From positions 62,001-126,000 of the forward strand of contig NZ_JABWGQ010000015.1 of assembly GCF_014595975.1 (NCBI RefSeq): a stretch of 64,000 nucleotides of DNA, written 5' to 3'. Under the pieces are notes generated by a model. It saw nothing but the letters and a program-made list of their open reading frames with translations. It ran no database searches and had not been told where the DNA came from. Both the position numbers and the translations under genes were made by a program. Of the stretch, positions 27,572 through 36,739 are shown piece by piece; position 1 is the stretch's first letter; each line of letters opens with the position of its first letter. Origin of the DNA: Sphingopyxis sp. LK2115. Lineage in GTDB: Bacteria > Pseudomonadota > Alphaproteobacteria > Sphingomonadales > Sphingomonadaceae.

Positions 27572-28657
27572 ATGATGAAACTGCTCGACACACTGCACCG
27601 CTGGACCGGGGGGCTGATCGGTCTCGTGCTGGCGTTGCTCGGCCTGTCTGGCACGATCCTGCTCTACGAACATCTGTGGATCGGCGTTCCGGGCGCGAGC
27701 GACCCGCTGCGCGGCGACCTTGCGAGCGTCGCCGTCGCGACCGAAAAGCTGATGGCGGCGCCGGGCGCGCAGGGCATCATCTATGCCGACGACCGCTTCG
27801 GGCTGCATCAGCTGCGATTGGAGCAGGACGCGGGCGCCTATGCCAGCCAGTCCGGCGAGATCGCCGCACGCTGGGCAAGCCAGTGGGAACGGCCCGAATT
27901 GTGGATCTTCGATTTCCATCACCATCTCTTCGCAGGCGACAATGGCGAATGGGTGATCGGCATCGCGGGGCTTGCCGGACTCTTCTTCATCATCAGCGGG
28001 GCGATCCTCTGGTGGCGGACACGGCGGACCTTTCAGCTGCGCCTCTGGCCCAGGCGCCTGTCGCGACCGTCGATCGTCATGCACCACCGCGACCTCGGCA
28101 TCGTTGTCGCGCCGCTGCTGCTGATCTCGATCATCACCGGCACGATGATGATTTTCCGCCCGTTCGCCCTGGGGGTGGTCGCGCCTTTTGGCCCGGTCGC
28201 AGAGACCGCCAAGGCGCTCGATCCGCCGAAATACAAGGGCGGTCCGCTGGCGGCGAAGCCCGATTACACTGCGATGCTGACCGAAGCGCACCGACGTTTC
28301 CCCGATGCCGATTTTCGCATCCTCAGCCTGCCGCGCGAGGATGGCGACCCGATCAGCCTCAGGATGAAGCAGCCCGCCGAATGGCTCCCCAACGGCCGCA
28401 CGACCCTGTGGTTCGACGCCGCAACGGGCGAGTTGCTCGGCGCGCGCGACGCGCTCGCGATGCCGCTGGGCGCGCAGGCGTTCAACACGGCATTCCCGAT
28501 CCATGCATCCAGGGTCGGCGGTTGGGCTTGGCGCGGCCTGATGACGGTTTCGGGCCTGTCGCTGACGCTGCTCGGCAGCCTTGCGGTATGGACCTTCTGG
28601 TTCCGGCGGCCGAAAGCAGCGAAACGCAGCGCGCGGGCAGCGCTGGTTCCGACTTAG
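27572..28657 (+). CDS. PepSY-associated membrane protein
   Basis: 361 residues starting MMKLLDTLHRWTGGLIGLVL. Membrane spans near 12-34, 130-150, 185-207 and 325-350, with histidines in FDFHHHLFAGDNGEW and MHHRDLGIVVAPLLL that could bind haem as in PiuB/ferric-reductase-like proteins. A PepSY-like region lies between the later spans. It follows the TonB receptor and probably reduces or releases imported iron at the inner membrane; that role is inference. Confidence 0.88.
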   Translation: MMKLLDTLHRWTGGLIGLVLALLGLSGTILLYEHLWIGVPGASDPLRGDLASVAVATEKLMAAPGAQGIIYADDRFGLHQLRLEQDAGAYASQSGEIAARWASQWERPELWIFDFHHHLFAGDNGEWVIGIAGLAGLFFIISGAILWWRTRRTFQLRLWPRRLSRPSIVMHHRDLGIVVAPLLLISIITGTMMIFRPFALGVVAPFGPVAETAKALDPPKYKGGPLAAKPDYTAMLTEAHRRFPDADFRILSLPREDGDPISLRMKQPAEWLPNGRTTLWFDAATGELLGARDALAMPLGAQAFNTAFPIHASRVGGWAWRGLMTVSGLSLTLLGSLAVWTFWFRRPKAAKRSARAALVPT

Positions 28658-28745
28658 GCGTGGATGGCGGCATTAGGTGGCAAGCTGACGTAGCGCAATC
28701 AAGTCCCTGTTCTTCAGGGTAGCGGCTTTATGGCCAAAACCGGGC

Positions 28746-28776
28746 GAAAGCCGCCACCGCCGACCAGGCGGCTTTC
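28746..28776 (+). terminator. Probable terminator after the receptor/PepSY operon
   Basis: GAAAGCCGCC (28746-28755) pairs with GGCGGCTTTC (28767-28776) around an 11-base loop, 88 bases after the PepSY stop and 35 bases before priA. The following CTATTTC is only weakly T-rich. Confidence 0.5.
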
Positions 28777-28811
28777 CTATTTCACCCGCCGCCCTATATC
28801 CTCCCCCATCC

Positions 28812-30980
28812 ATGACCCGCGCCCGCGTCCTCCTGCTCACCGCCGCTCTCGGCCCGCTCGATTATCGCGTGCCGCAGGGCAGCGAAGCGCCGCTCGGCAG
28901 CGTCGTCGTCGCGCCGCTGGGTCCGCGGCGGATGGGCGGGGTGGTGTGGGAGGATGAAAGCTTCGGCGCGCCCGATCCGGTCGGCGACAACCGGCTGCGC
29001 AACCTCTATGACATCGTGCCCGTGCCGCCCATTGCGGCACCGCTCCGCCGCCTCGTCGAATGGACCAGCGACTATTATCTCAGCCCCCCCGGCGCGGTGC
29101 TGCGCATGGTGCTGCCCGGCATCGCCTTTGCCGATGCGCGGCGTCCGATCGTCGAATATCGCGCAACCGGCGAAATGCCGAAGCGGATGACGCCGCAGCG
29201 GACGCTCGCGCTCGAAAAGATCGGCAGCCGGCAGGGCATCGTGCGCGAACTCGCCGCGCTCGCCGAAGTGAGCGAGGCCGTGATCCGCGGACTGGTCCAG
29301 ACCGGCGCGCTCGAAGCCGTGACCGTCTTGGCCGACGAGCCTTATCCCCAGCCTGATCCCGTCTTCGCGCCGCCCGACCTGTCCGCCGAGCAGGCGGCCG
29401 CCGCCGCACAGCTGCGCGATGCCGTCGCCGGTGCAAGGTTCGACACGCTGCTGCTCGACGGCGTCACCGGGTCGGGCAAGACCGAAGTCTATATGGAGGC
29501 GATCGCCGCCGCGATCGACGCGGGCAAGCAGGCGCTGGTGCTGCTCCCCGAAATCGCGCTTACCGAGCCGATGCTCACCCGCTTCGCCGCGCGCTTCGGC
29601 TGCGAGCCCGTTGCCTGGCACAGCGGGCTTCGTTCCACCGAGCGCCGCCGCGCGTGGCACGCGATCGCGAGTGGTGAGGCAAAAATTGTCGTCGGCGCGC
29701 GCTCGGCGCTCTTCCTGCCTTATGCGAATCTGGGCGTCATCGTCGTCGACGAAGCGCACGAGACGAGCTTCAAGCAAGAGGACGGCGTCCATTATCACGC
29801 GCGCGACGTCGCGGTGATGCGCGGGCATTTCGAAGGGTTGCCGGTCATCCTCGCAAGCGCGACCCCGGCGCTCGAAAGCCTCGCGATGGTCGAGGCGGGG
29901 CGCTATCGCCACATCCGCCTGCCTGCCCGCTTCGGCGGTGCGACGCTGCCCGGTCTCGCCGCAATCGACATGCGGCGCGATCCGCCTGACCGCGGCCGCT
30001 GGCTCGCGCCGCCGCTCGTCGATGCACTCGCCGACCGGCTCCACAAAGGCGAGCAGAGCCTGCTTTTTCTGAACCGCCGCGGTTTCGCGCCGCTGACCCT
30101 GTGCCGCACCTGCGGCCACCGCATCCAGTGCCCCAATTGCACCGCGTGGATGGTCGAGCATCGGCTCGTCCATCGCCTCGCCTGTCACCATTGCGACCAC
30201 GTCATGCCGCCGCCGCGGCTCTGCCCCGAATGCGACGACGAGGACAGCCTTGTCGCGTGCGGCCCCGGCGTCGAGCGCGTCGCCGACGAGGTGGCGTTGC
30301 GCTTTCCCGAAGCGCGCGCCGCCATCGTCACCTCGGACACGCTCTGGTCGCCCGCGAAAGCCGCCGAGTTCGTCGCCAATGTCGAACAGGGGCTCGTCGA
30401 CATCATCATCGGCACCCAGCTCGTCACCAAGGGTTATCATTTCCCCAATCTCACCCTCGTCGGAGTGGTCGACGCCGACCTTGGCCTTGACGGGGGCGAT
30501 TTGCGCGCGTCCGAACGCAGCTTTCAGCAGATCGCGCAGGTCGCGGGGCGGGCCGGGCGCGGGGTCAAGCCCGGCGAGGTGCTGATCCAGACCCGCGTGC
30601 CCGACGCCCCGGTGATGGCCGCGCTGGTCGCGGGCGACCGCGACGGTTTCTATGCCGCCGAGGCCGCGGCGCGGCGGCAGGCGGGCGCGCCGCCCTATGG
30701 CCGCTTCGCCGCGCTCATCATCTCGTCCGAAGACCTCGATGTCGCGCGCGGCGTCGCCAGGCGGCTGGGCGACAAGGCGCCGGTCGCCGACGGCCTCGCC
30801 GTCTATGGCCCCGCCCCCGCGCCGCTCGCGATGCTGCGCGGCCGTCATCGCTTTCGCCTGCTGCTTCACGCCCCGCGCAGTTTCGACCTGCAGGGTGCGA
30901 TCCGCGCCTGGGTGAACAGCATCGACTGGCCTGCCAAAGCGCGGCTCGCGATCGACGTCGATCCCTATAGTTTCGTCTGA
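28812..30980 (+). CDS. priA: Primosomal protein N', replication restart helicase
   Basis: 722 residues. N-terminal 3' DNA-end binding domain, Walker A GVTGSGKT at 217-224, DEAH at 313-316 (VVDEAHETSFKQ), and the eight-cysteine zinc region from Cys431 (CRTCGHRIQCPNC, then CHHCDH and CPECD). The motif VI segment QIAQVAGRAGRG is intact. PriA reloads the replisome at stalled or repaired forks. It stands alone; priA often lies near the ATP synthase genes in this group. Confidence 0.97.
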   Translation: MTRARVLLLTAALGPLDYRVPQGSEAPLGSVVVAPLGPRRMGGVVWEDESFGAPDPVGDNRLRNLYDIVPVPPIAAPLRRLVEWTSDYYLSPPGAVLRMVLPGIAFADARRPIVEYRATGEMPKRMTPQRTLALEKIGSRQGIVRELAALAEVSEAVIRGLVQTGALEAVTVLADEPYPQPDPVFAPPDLSAEQAAAAAQLRDAVAGARFDTLLLDGVTGSGKTEVYMEAIAAAIDAGKQALVLLPEIALTEPMLTRFAARFGCEPVAWHSGLRSTERRRAWHAIASGEAKIVVGARSALFLPYANLGVIVVDEAHETSFKQEDGVHYHARDVAVMRGHFEGLPVILASATPALESLAMVEAGRYRHIRLPARFGGATLPGLAAIDMRRDPPDRGRWLAPPLVDALADRLHKGEQSLLFLNRRGFAPLTLCRTCGHRIQCPNCTAWMVEHRLVHRLACHHCDHVMPPPRLCPECDDEDSLVACGPGVERVADEVALRFPEARAAIVTSDTLWSPAKAAEFVANVEQGLVDIIIGTQLVTKGYHFPNLTLVGVVDADLGLDGGDLRASERSFQQIAQVAGRAGRGVKPGEVLIQTRVPDAPVMAALVAGDRDGFYAAEAAARRQAGAPPYGRFAALIISSEDLDVARGVARRLGDKAPVADGLAVYGPAPAPLAMLRGRHRFRLLLHAPRSFDLQGAIRAWVNSIDWPAKARLAIDVDPYSFV

Positions 30981-30983
30981 CCG

Positions 30984-31742
30984 TCAATAATCGGGCTCGC
31001 CGCCGCCCAGCACCTGCGCCGCCTGGCCCGTCAGCCACGCCATCGCCGCCGCCCAGGGCTGGTGCCCGTGGCTGATCCGCGCGACGCCCAGATCGGCGAG
31101 TTGCCTGTGCGTCGGACCGCCCTTGCCGCGCAATATGTTCACCGGCAGCGGCGAAGCATCGCAGATCGCGCCGATGCACCTGGGGTCGAGCAGGAAGGGC
31201 ACGAACAGCGACCCCGCGCCCGCATCGGCATAGGCGCGCGCGCGTTCGAGCGTCACGGCAACCAGCGCATCGCCATCCTTCGCGACGTCTTTCCCACGGA
31301 AGCTGTCGCAGCGCGCATTGACGAAAATCCCGGTGTCGGCGGCGGCGCGATATCGCGCCACCGCTTCGGCAATTGGCAGCAGATCGCTCTGGCCGGGCAG
31401 CCGGTCCTCCATATTGATTCCCGCAGCGCCCGCGTCCTTCGCGCGGCCCACCGAAACGCCGACCGCTGCCGGATCGGCGCCATAGCCCGATTCCATGTCG
31501 ATCGTCACCGGCAGGTCGGTGACCGACAGGATGCGTGTCAGGTTCGCGAACACATCGTCGATCGGGAAATCCTCGCCATCGGCGCGCCCCTGCGCGCCAG
31601 CGACGCCGAAGCTGCCCGTCGCTATCGCTTTCGCGCCCGCCGCAGCAACTGCCTTCGCGCTCCCCGCATCCCAGATGTTGACAAGGATCAGTGGGTCGCC
31701 GGGGGTGTGCAGCGCGCGGAAACGGGCAATCTTGTCAGTCAT
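30984..31742 (-). CDS. Isocitrate lyase/PEP mutase family protein
   Basis: 252 residues with the TIM-barrel pattern of the superfamily: LVNIWDAGSAKAVAAAG (first strand), TIDMESGYGADP (metal-site Asp and Glu), AGINMEDRLPG, and IFVNARCDSF. The ICL-specific KKCGH-type catalytic loop with Cys is not present, so it is not isocitrate lyase; likely a carboxyPEP or PEP mutase/oxaloacetate hydrolase-like enzyme of unknown substrate. Convergent with priA, only three bases apart, so no room for a separate terminator. Confidence 0.88.
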   Translation of the reverse strand: MTDKIARFRALHTPGDPLILVNIWDAGSAKAVAAAGAKAIATGSFGVAGAQGRADGEDFPIDDVFANLTRILSVTDLPVTIDMESGYGADPAAVGVSVGRAKDAGAAGINMEDRLPGQSDLLPIAEAVARYRAAADTGIFVNARCDSFRGKDVAKDGDALVAVTLERARAYADAGAGSLFVPFLLDPRCIGAICDASPLPVNILRGKGGPTHRQLADLGVARISHGHQPWAAAMAWLTGQAAQVLGGGEPDY

Positions 31743-31823
31743 GCAAAAACTCCTTGGACATTCTGGCGGCGGATTATTGGGGGCGAAGTCCGGCGGCCAA
31801 CCGCTTCCGGCCGCGCTGACCCA

Positions 31824-32888
31824 TCAAAGTTCGTCGAAGCGGCGCTGCCCCGGCGCCCCTTCGCGGCGGAGCAATTCGTCCTTGATCGGCAGGCCATAGG
31901 CGTAGCCGCCGAGCGAGCCGTCGCCGCGCACGACGCGGTGGCAGGGGATGAGCACGGCGACATTGTTCGCGCCGTTCGCGCTCCCCGCCGCGCGCACCGC
32001 CCTGGGCTTGCCGACCGCGGCGGCAATGTCGGCGTAGCTGCGGGTCTCGCCCGCCGGAATCTTGCGCAGTTCGCGCCACACAGCCTCCTGGAACGCCGTC
32101 CCTTTCACGTCGATCGGGATGTGGTCGAAACCCTGCGTCGGCGCCTCGACGGCTTCAATTACCTGCAAGAGAAGCGCGGCGAATTCTTCGCCGCCTTCGA
32201 CCAGCGTGGCCGCGGGGAAACGTTGTTCGAGCGCCTCGCGTCCCTCGGCGAAGCTCAGGCGGCACACGCCCTTGTCGGTTGCCGCGACGAGCATGTCGCC
32301 AAGACTGGTCGGCACGACCGCCCAGTGGATTTCCACACCCTTGCCGCCGTTCACCCATGCTGACGGGGTCATCCCCATACGGCCCTCCATATTATCGTAA
32401 AAGCGCGACGGCCCCGAAAAGCCGGCGTCGTAGATCGCGTCGGTCACCCGCGACCCCTCGCTCAGCGCCGCCCGTGCGCGCTCCTCGCGCAGCGCGCGGG
32501 CATATGCGGCGGGCGACAGGCCGGTGTGACGCGTGAAGACGCGCTGGAAATGCGTCGGCGAATAGCCGGTGCACGCAGCGAGATCGGCGAGCGCGAGCGG
32601 CTCCTCGCTCTGCTTGATCGCGGCGATCGCCTTGATCACCGCGCTTTCGTCGCGCGCGACATCGTCGGGCAGGCAGCGTTTGCAAGGCCGCAAGCCCGTC
32701 GCACGCGCCGCCGCTCCATCGGCAAAGAAGCGCACATTTTCACGCAGCGGATGCCGCGCGGCGCAGCTCGGCCGGCAATAGATGCCGGTGGTGAGCACGC
32801 CGGTCACGAAGCGCCCGTCGAACGCCTTGTCGCGCGCCTGCACCGCCCGCCAACATTCATCGTCGGCCATCCGAAGGTGGCGGCTCAT
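31824..32888 (-). CDS. ada: Bifunctional Ada: methylphosphotriester sensor, AraC regulator and O6-alkylguanine methyltransferase
   Basis: 354 residues. N-terminal zinc domain with Cys38, Cys42, Cys69 and Cys72 (GIYCRPSC, RPCKRC); the first cysteine takes the methyl group from a phosphotriester and activates the protein as transcription factor. An AraC-type helix-turn-helix follows (about 80-180, GYSPTHFQRVFTRHTG). The C-terminal methyltransferase has GTAFQEAVWREL and the acceptor Cys316 in VLIPCHRVV. It repairs alkylated DNA and controls the adaptive response. Its ATG overlaps the stop of the DUF1203 gene (ATGA), so the two are translationally coupled. Confidence 0.96.
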   Translation of the reverse strand: MSRHLRMADDECWRAVQARDKAFDGRFVTGVLTTGIYCRPSCAARHPLRENVRFFADGAAARATGLRPCKRCLPDDVARDESAVIKAIAAIKQSEEPLALADLAACTGYSPTHFQRVFTRHTGLSPAAYARALREERARAALSEGSRVTDAIYDAGFSGPSRFYDNMEGRMGMTPSAWVNGGKGVEIHWAVVPTSLGDMLVAATDKGVCRLSFAEGREALEQRFPAATLVEGGEEFAALLLQVIEAVEAPTQGFDHIPIDVKGTAFQEAVWRELRKIPAGETRSYADIAAAVGKPRAVRAAGSANGANNVAVLIPCHRVVRGDGSLGGYAYGLPIKDELLRREGAPGQRRFDEL

Positions 32889-33355
32889 GGCTCATCCCTT
32901 TCGATCCGCGCGGCGAAACAGCCGTGCGCGGCATTATGCGCATCGATATAGGCGATGGCATCGTCGGCGAACAGGTTGCGGATCGCGCCATCGGCGTCGC
33001 CCGGCCCCGCCAGCGCCGCGGTCCTCAGCATCCCGTCGGCGCCAAAGGCGCGCAGCGCGAGCGGGCGCCCCTCGAACACCGGCGGGGTTTCGTCACGCCA
33101 GATCGCCGCCTCGACGCCCGGCCGAACATAGATGGCATAGGCGCTGCGATAGGGCGTTTCGACATCGTGGCTGACATGGTGGAGCAGAATCAGTTCTTCG
33201 CCCGCCTTCGCATCCTCCAGGCTGATCCGACACGGCCAGCCGCGGTCGGCCTCTGCGGTGACGCGCCGCGCGTTGTTCGCGGCAAGCTCGGCGTCATCCA
33301 TCGCGAACAGGGGGGCGAAGAGGTCGGGTGACAGCCCGCTGATCCTGTAGGTCAT
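32885..33355 (-). CDS. DUF1203 family protein
   Basis: 156 residues, starting MTYRISGLSPDLFAPLF. The family signatures are CRISLEDAKAGEELILLHH and the C-terminal NLFADDAIAYIDAHNAAHGCFAARI. Cytoplasmic, function unknown. The ATG at 33355 follows AAAGGA; an upstream reading adds residues without family similarity. The overlap with ada suggests that it belongs to the adaptive response or is simply cotranscribed. Confidence 0.87.
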   Translation of the reverse strand: MTYRISGLSPDLFAPLFAMDDAELAANNARRVTAEADRGWPCRISLEDAKAGEELILLHHVSHDVETPYRSAYAIYVRPGVEAAIWRDETPPVFEGRPLALRAFGADGMLRTAALAGPGDADGAIRNLFADDAIAYIDAHNAAHGCFAARIERDEP

Positions 33356-33456
33356 CGCATCGTCCTTTCTCTGGTTCGCGATCATCATGCCGCCACGCCG
33401 TCCGCGCCGCGTCCCGATGCTTGCGTTCAAAGCCTGCTCGACTAGTCTGCCGCGCC

Positions 33457-34998
33457 ATGACCCGCTTCCTCGCGCTGCTGCTCGCCCTTTTCGCCCTCAC
33501 CGTCCCCGCGCGCGCCGCCGACGACATCAGCGCCGCGTCGCGCAGCGTCGTGCGCGTCGTCACCGTTGCGATGATGGACGGCGAGGTCGTCGGTTTCGGC
33601 CATGGCAGCGGCATCGCCATCTCGCCGACGCGCATCGTCACCAACGCGCATGTCGTCGAATCGGCGGCGCGCTACCCAGGCAATGTCGCGCTGGGCGTGG
33701 TTCCGTCGGAAGGGCAAAAAAGCTTTGCCGGCAAGCTGATCGCGATCGATACCGCGCGCGACCTCGCGCTGGTCGAGATCACCGAGGGGCGCCTGCCCGC
33801 CGCCGCCGTCTACACCGGCCCGCTCGAATCGGGCGCCGATGTCGTCGCGCTCGGCTATCCCGGCAATGTCGACCTTGCGACCGCGCGCAGCGCGAACGAC
33901 TATATCACCCCGCGCACGCCGACGCGCAGCGAGGGCAATTTTTCGAACATGCAGGCGGTCGACGGCGTCGCCATGCTGATTCACACCGCCAAAATCTCGC
34001 GCGGCAATTCCGGCGGACCGCTCGTCGACCAGTGTGGGCGCATCGTCGGCATCAATACCGCGATCACCCGCGCCGACGACGGCGATTCGCCCTTTGCCTT
34101 TGCGATCGCCGGGCGCGAGCTTACGCGCTTCCTCGCCGATGCGGGGCAGCAATATGGCAGCGTCGGCACCACCTGCCTGTCGATGGCCGAAGCCGACGCA
34201 CGCGAACGCGCGGCGATCGAGGCCGAGGCGCGCGCCGCCGCCGCCGCCAATGCCGCGCGCGACGCCGCGGCAAAACTTGACCGCGAGCTCAAGCAGGCGC
34301 GCGCCGAGGAGGAGGCGCTGGCGGCGCGCGAAAATCGCATCGCGCTCGCCGGCGTCCTGTTCGTCATCGGCGCGCTCGCGGCGGGCGCCGGGCTGATGTT
34401 CTACAGCCAGAAGAATCTGCGCCATGCCAAGCTGGCGGGCGGCGGCGGCGGTGCGCTGATGCTCGCGGCGGTGGCGCTGTTCGTCACCCGGCCCGATGCC
34501 CATGCCGACATCGCCGACGAGGCCGCCAAATCCCCCGCAAGCGAAGCGCCGCAGCTCGCCGAGGGCAGCCTGCTTTGCACGATCCGTCCCGACCGCAGCC
34601 GGATCACCGTGTCGGCGACGACCGACGTGCCGATCCGCATCGGCAAGGGCGGCTGCGTCAACGGCCGCACCCAATATACGCGCGGCGCCGACGGCCGCTG
34701 GCAGCGCATCCTGGTGCCGAACGAGGAAGCGACCGTCACGGTTGCGTCGATCGACGCCGCGGGGCGCGACTATCGCGTCGAACGCTATCTGCTGGATGCC
34801 GAAACGATGGCAAAGGCCCGCGAGACGCGCACCGCGATCACGCTCAAGATCTGCACCGCAGACCCCGGCGAACTCGCGGGCCTCGCCGCGCAGCAGGACG
34901 CGATCCGCAGCGCGCTGCCCGCCACCCCCAACGAACGCCTCGTCTATCGCTGCCAACCGGCGACCGGCGCGGCGGCGGAGTCCGCGCCCGGCGACTGA
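33457..34998 (+). CDS. Exported/membrane trypsin-like serine protease
   Basis: 513 residues with a signal peptide (MTRFLALLLALFALTVPARA). Chymotrypsin-fold protease with the triad His65 (TNAHVVE), Asp102 (TARDLALVEI) and Ser185 (GNSGGPLVD). After a coiled coil rich in Glu/Ala/Arg (about 245-300) come two membrane spans (IALAGVLFVIGALAAGAGLMF and ALMLAAVALFV) and a C-terminal domain of about 160 residues with cysteines (SLLCTIRPDR, KGGCVNG, KICTAD, YRCQP). Thus the protease and C-terminal domain are on the same side. Different from DegP: no PDZ. Substrate unknown. Confidence 0.85.
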   Translation: MTRFLALLLALFALTVPARAADDISAASRSVVRVVTVAMMDGEVVGFGHGSGIAISPTRIVTNAHVVESAARYPGNVALGVVPSEGQKSFAGKLIAIDTARDLALVEITEGRLPAAAVYTGPLESGADVVALGYPGNVDLATARSANDYITPRTPTRSEGNFSNMQAVDGVAMLIHTAKISRGNSGGPLVDQCGRIVGINTAITRADDGDSPFAFAIAGRELTRFLADAGQQYGSVGTTCLSMAEADARERAAIEAEARAAAAANAARDAAAKLDRELKQARAEEEALAARENRIALAGVLFVIGALAAGAGLMFYSQKNLRHAKLAGGGGGALMLAAVALFVTRPDAHADIADEAAKSPASEAPQLAEGSLLCTIRPDRSRITVSATTDVPIRIGKGGCVNGRTQYTRGADGRWQRILVPNEEATVTVASIDAAGRDYRVERYLLDAETMAKARETRTAITLKICTADPGELAGLAAQQDAIRSALPATPNERLVYRCQPATGAAAESAPGD

Positions 34999-35001
34999 GC
35001 C

Positions 35002-35796
35002 TCAGCGCAGCCCGTCCATCCACCGCGACAGCTGCGCCTGCGCGGGCGCGGTATAGGCCAGTTCATGCCCGACGCCCGCGATCCGCACCACGGTCGCATC
35101 GGGCCGCGCGGCGCGCAGTCGCTCCAGATTGGCCGGTGTCACCAGCGTGTCGGCATCGCCGTGCAACAGGAAAACAGGCGCCTTCACCCGCGCAAGCTTT
35201 GCGCCATTGTCGAAGCGATCGCGTATCAGCCAGCGCGGGACGAAGGGGATCGCCTCCACCACAACATCGGGCAGGCTGGACAAGCCCGACACCAGCATCA
35301 GCGCCGCGACATCGTGCCGCAGCGCGATTTCGGTCGCCGGACCGGACCCGATCGAATTGCCGACGACGACGACATCGCGCTCCGCCATCCCTTCTGCCGC
35401 CAGCCAGCGCATCGCCGCCGCGCCGTCGCGATAGAGACCTTCTTCGCTGGGCGAACCAGGGTTGCCGCCATAGCCGCGATATTCGGCGAGCAGCAGCCCG
35501 TTTCCCTTCGCCGCGAAGCCGCGCGTCGCCTGAACCGCGCCAAGCAGATTGTCGCCATTCCCGTGAAAGAACAGGATGGTGCGCTGGCCCGGCTGCGCCG
35601 CGCGGTAGAAGGCGATCAGCCGCAGCCCGTCGTCGGTCTGCGTGTGGACCAACCGGAACCCCGGTGGCGGCGCCTGCGGATATTGCGCGGGCGCCGGAAA
35701 GATCATCCGCCGTTGCTGGGTATAGAGCAGCGCCGCCGCCGCCACGACAAAAACGAGAATCAGAAGGCCCAGCCTGGCGAAGCTCACCCGCCGCAC
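35002..35796 (-). CDS. Membrane-anchored alpha/beta hydrolase
   Basis: 264 residues from a GTG at 35796 that overlaps the preceding gene by 13 bases. N-terminal membrane span (LGLLILVFVVAAAALLY), then the alpha/beta hydrolase core: FFHGNGDNLLG oxyanion region, nucleophile elbow VVVGNSIGSGPA with Ser, LLHGDADTLV acid region and GVGHELAY with the histidine. Close in pattern to the BEM46/Bud emergence family. Substrate unknown. Translation-coupled to the dienelactone hydrolase gene. Confidence 0.87.
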   Translation of the reverse strand: MRRVSFARLGLLILVFVVAAAALLYTQQRRMIFPAPAQYPQAPPPGFRLVHTQTDDGLRLIAFYRAAQPGQRTILFFHGNGDNLLGAVQATRGFAAKGNGLLLAEYRGYGGNPGSPSEEGLYRDGAAAMRWLAAEGMAERDVVVVGNSIGSGPATEIALRHDVAALMLVSGLSSLPDVVVEAIPFVPRWLIRDRFDNGAKLARVKAPVFLLHGDADTLVTPANLERLRAARPDATVVRIAGVGHELAYTAPAQAQLSRWMDGLR

Positions 35797-36461
35797 GCCC
35801 TGAACAGCATCAGCGTGCGCTCGCGCGCCAGATCCGCGCTCGGTTCGTGATAATCCTTGCGGCGGTCGCTGTTGAAGCCATGCCCCGCATCGTAAACGAA
35901 AATCTGCGCCGTCGGGTGATCCTTTGCGATCAGCGCCTCGACGCCGTCCATCGGGATACCGCCATCATAGCGGCCGAAATGGGCGATGGTCGCGCAGCGC
36001 GGCGCCGCGTCCCTGAACATCGTCGGCACGAGGCTGCCGTAATAGGAGGAAGCCGCCGCCAGATCGGGGCTGACCTGCGCCATGCGCCACGCGACGGACC
36101 CGCCATAACAATAGCCGGTGATGAAGACTGGCCCCTTATCCTTGAGTGCGTCGATGCAGGTCTGCGCGTCCTTCAGGCTCTGTTCAAAGGGATGAAGCTC
36201 GCGCGCCAGCTCGACCGCGCGTTCGAACTGCGGCCCCGAATAGTCGCTCTCGAACCCCGGATGCTCGCGGTCGAAGAGCGCGGGGCTGAGCACTTCATAA
36301 CCGTCGGCGGCATATTCGTCGCAAAGCTCGCGGATATGGTCGGTGACGCCGAAGATTTCCTGCACGAGCACCAGCCCGCCGCGACGTTCGCCTTCGGCCT
36401 CGGCACGATAGACGGCGATTTCAGCGCCATCGTCCATCCTCATGCGGATCATCTCGCCCAT
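35784..36461 (-). CDS. Dienelactone hydrolase family protein
   Basis: 225 residues from the ATG at 36461, preceded by GAGGGG; a start at 36476 would add five residues. Family motifs: VLVQEIFGVTDHIRE with Glu36-like residue, nucleophile Cys in FITGYCYGGSVAWRMAQ, acid Asp in AHFGRYDGGIP, and His in VYDAGHGFNSDRR. The Cys-Asp-His triad is complete. Cleaves dienelactones or other small esters; there are no aromatic-degradation genes beside it. Confidence 0.92.
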   Translation of the reverse strand: MGEMIRMRMDDGAEIAVYRAEAEGERRGGLVLVQEIFGVTDHIRELCDEYAADGYEVLSPALFDREHPGFESDYSGPQFERAVELARELHPFEQSLKDAQTCIDALKDKGPVFITGYCYGGSVAWRMAQVSPDLAAASSYYGSLVPTMFRDAAPRCATIAHFGRYDGGIPMDGVEALIAKDHPTAQIFVYDAGHGFNSDRRKDYHEPSADLARERTLMLFRACGG

Positions 36462-36478
36462 GGCCTTGCCCCTCATCC

Positions 36479-36554
36479 GTTCGCCCCGAGCGTGTCAAAG
36501 GGCCGTTCTTCCGTCCCTTTTGCAGAAAGGACTGCCGTTCGACAAGCGCCGGGC
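36479..36554. repeat. Palindromic repeat, second copy of CTTGTCGAAGG type
   Basis: Left arm CGTTCGCCCCGAGCGTGTCA and onward (36479-36512) and right arm AGAAAGGACTGCCGTTCGAC and onward (36524-36554) are imperfect inverted copies, matching the element at 12290-12371 in order and wording. It lies in the 278-base gap between the hydrolase genes and atpH. Confidence 0.65.
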
Positions 36555-36739
36555 CTGCTCCCGCGAAAGCGTGGGGCAGGCGGGTTGGGAAAGGCAGCGC
36601 TCGGACTTCCAACCCCCGCCTTGCATTGCGCCACAATCGTTGCTACGCGCGCCCCGACTTTGCAGCGGGGGGCATTTTCGGATGCCGGTCAAATCCGCGC
36701 AGCCATCCCCCTTGGGATCGAAGAAAAGGACTTTCGCGC

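Noticed and set aside
25310..28504. 1064-codon open frame on the minus strand
   Set aside because: It lies fully opposite the TonB receptor and PepSY genes; its composition (His/Arg/Gly/Asp-rich, no domain) is that of a high-GC shadow frame.
28794..30869. 691-codon open frame on the minus strand
   Set aside because: Antisense to priA, no start signal and no recognisable domain.
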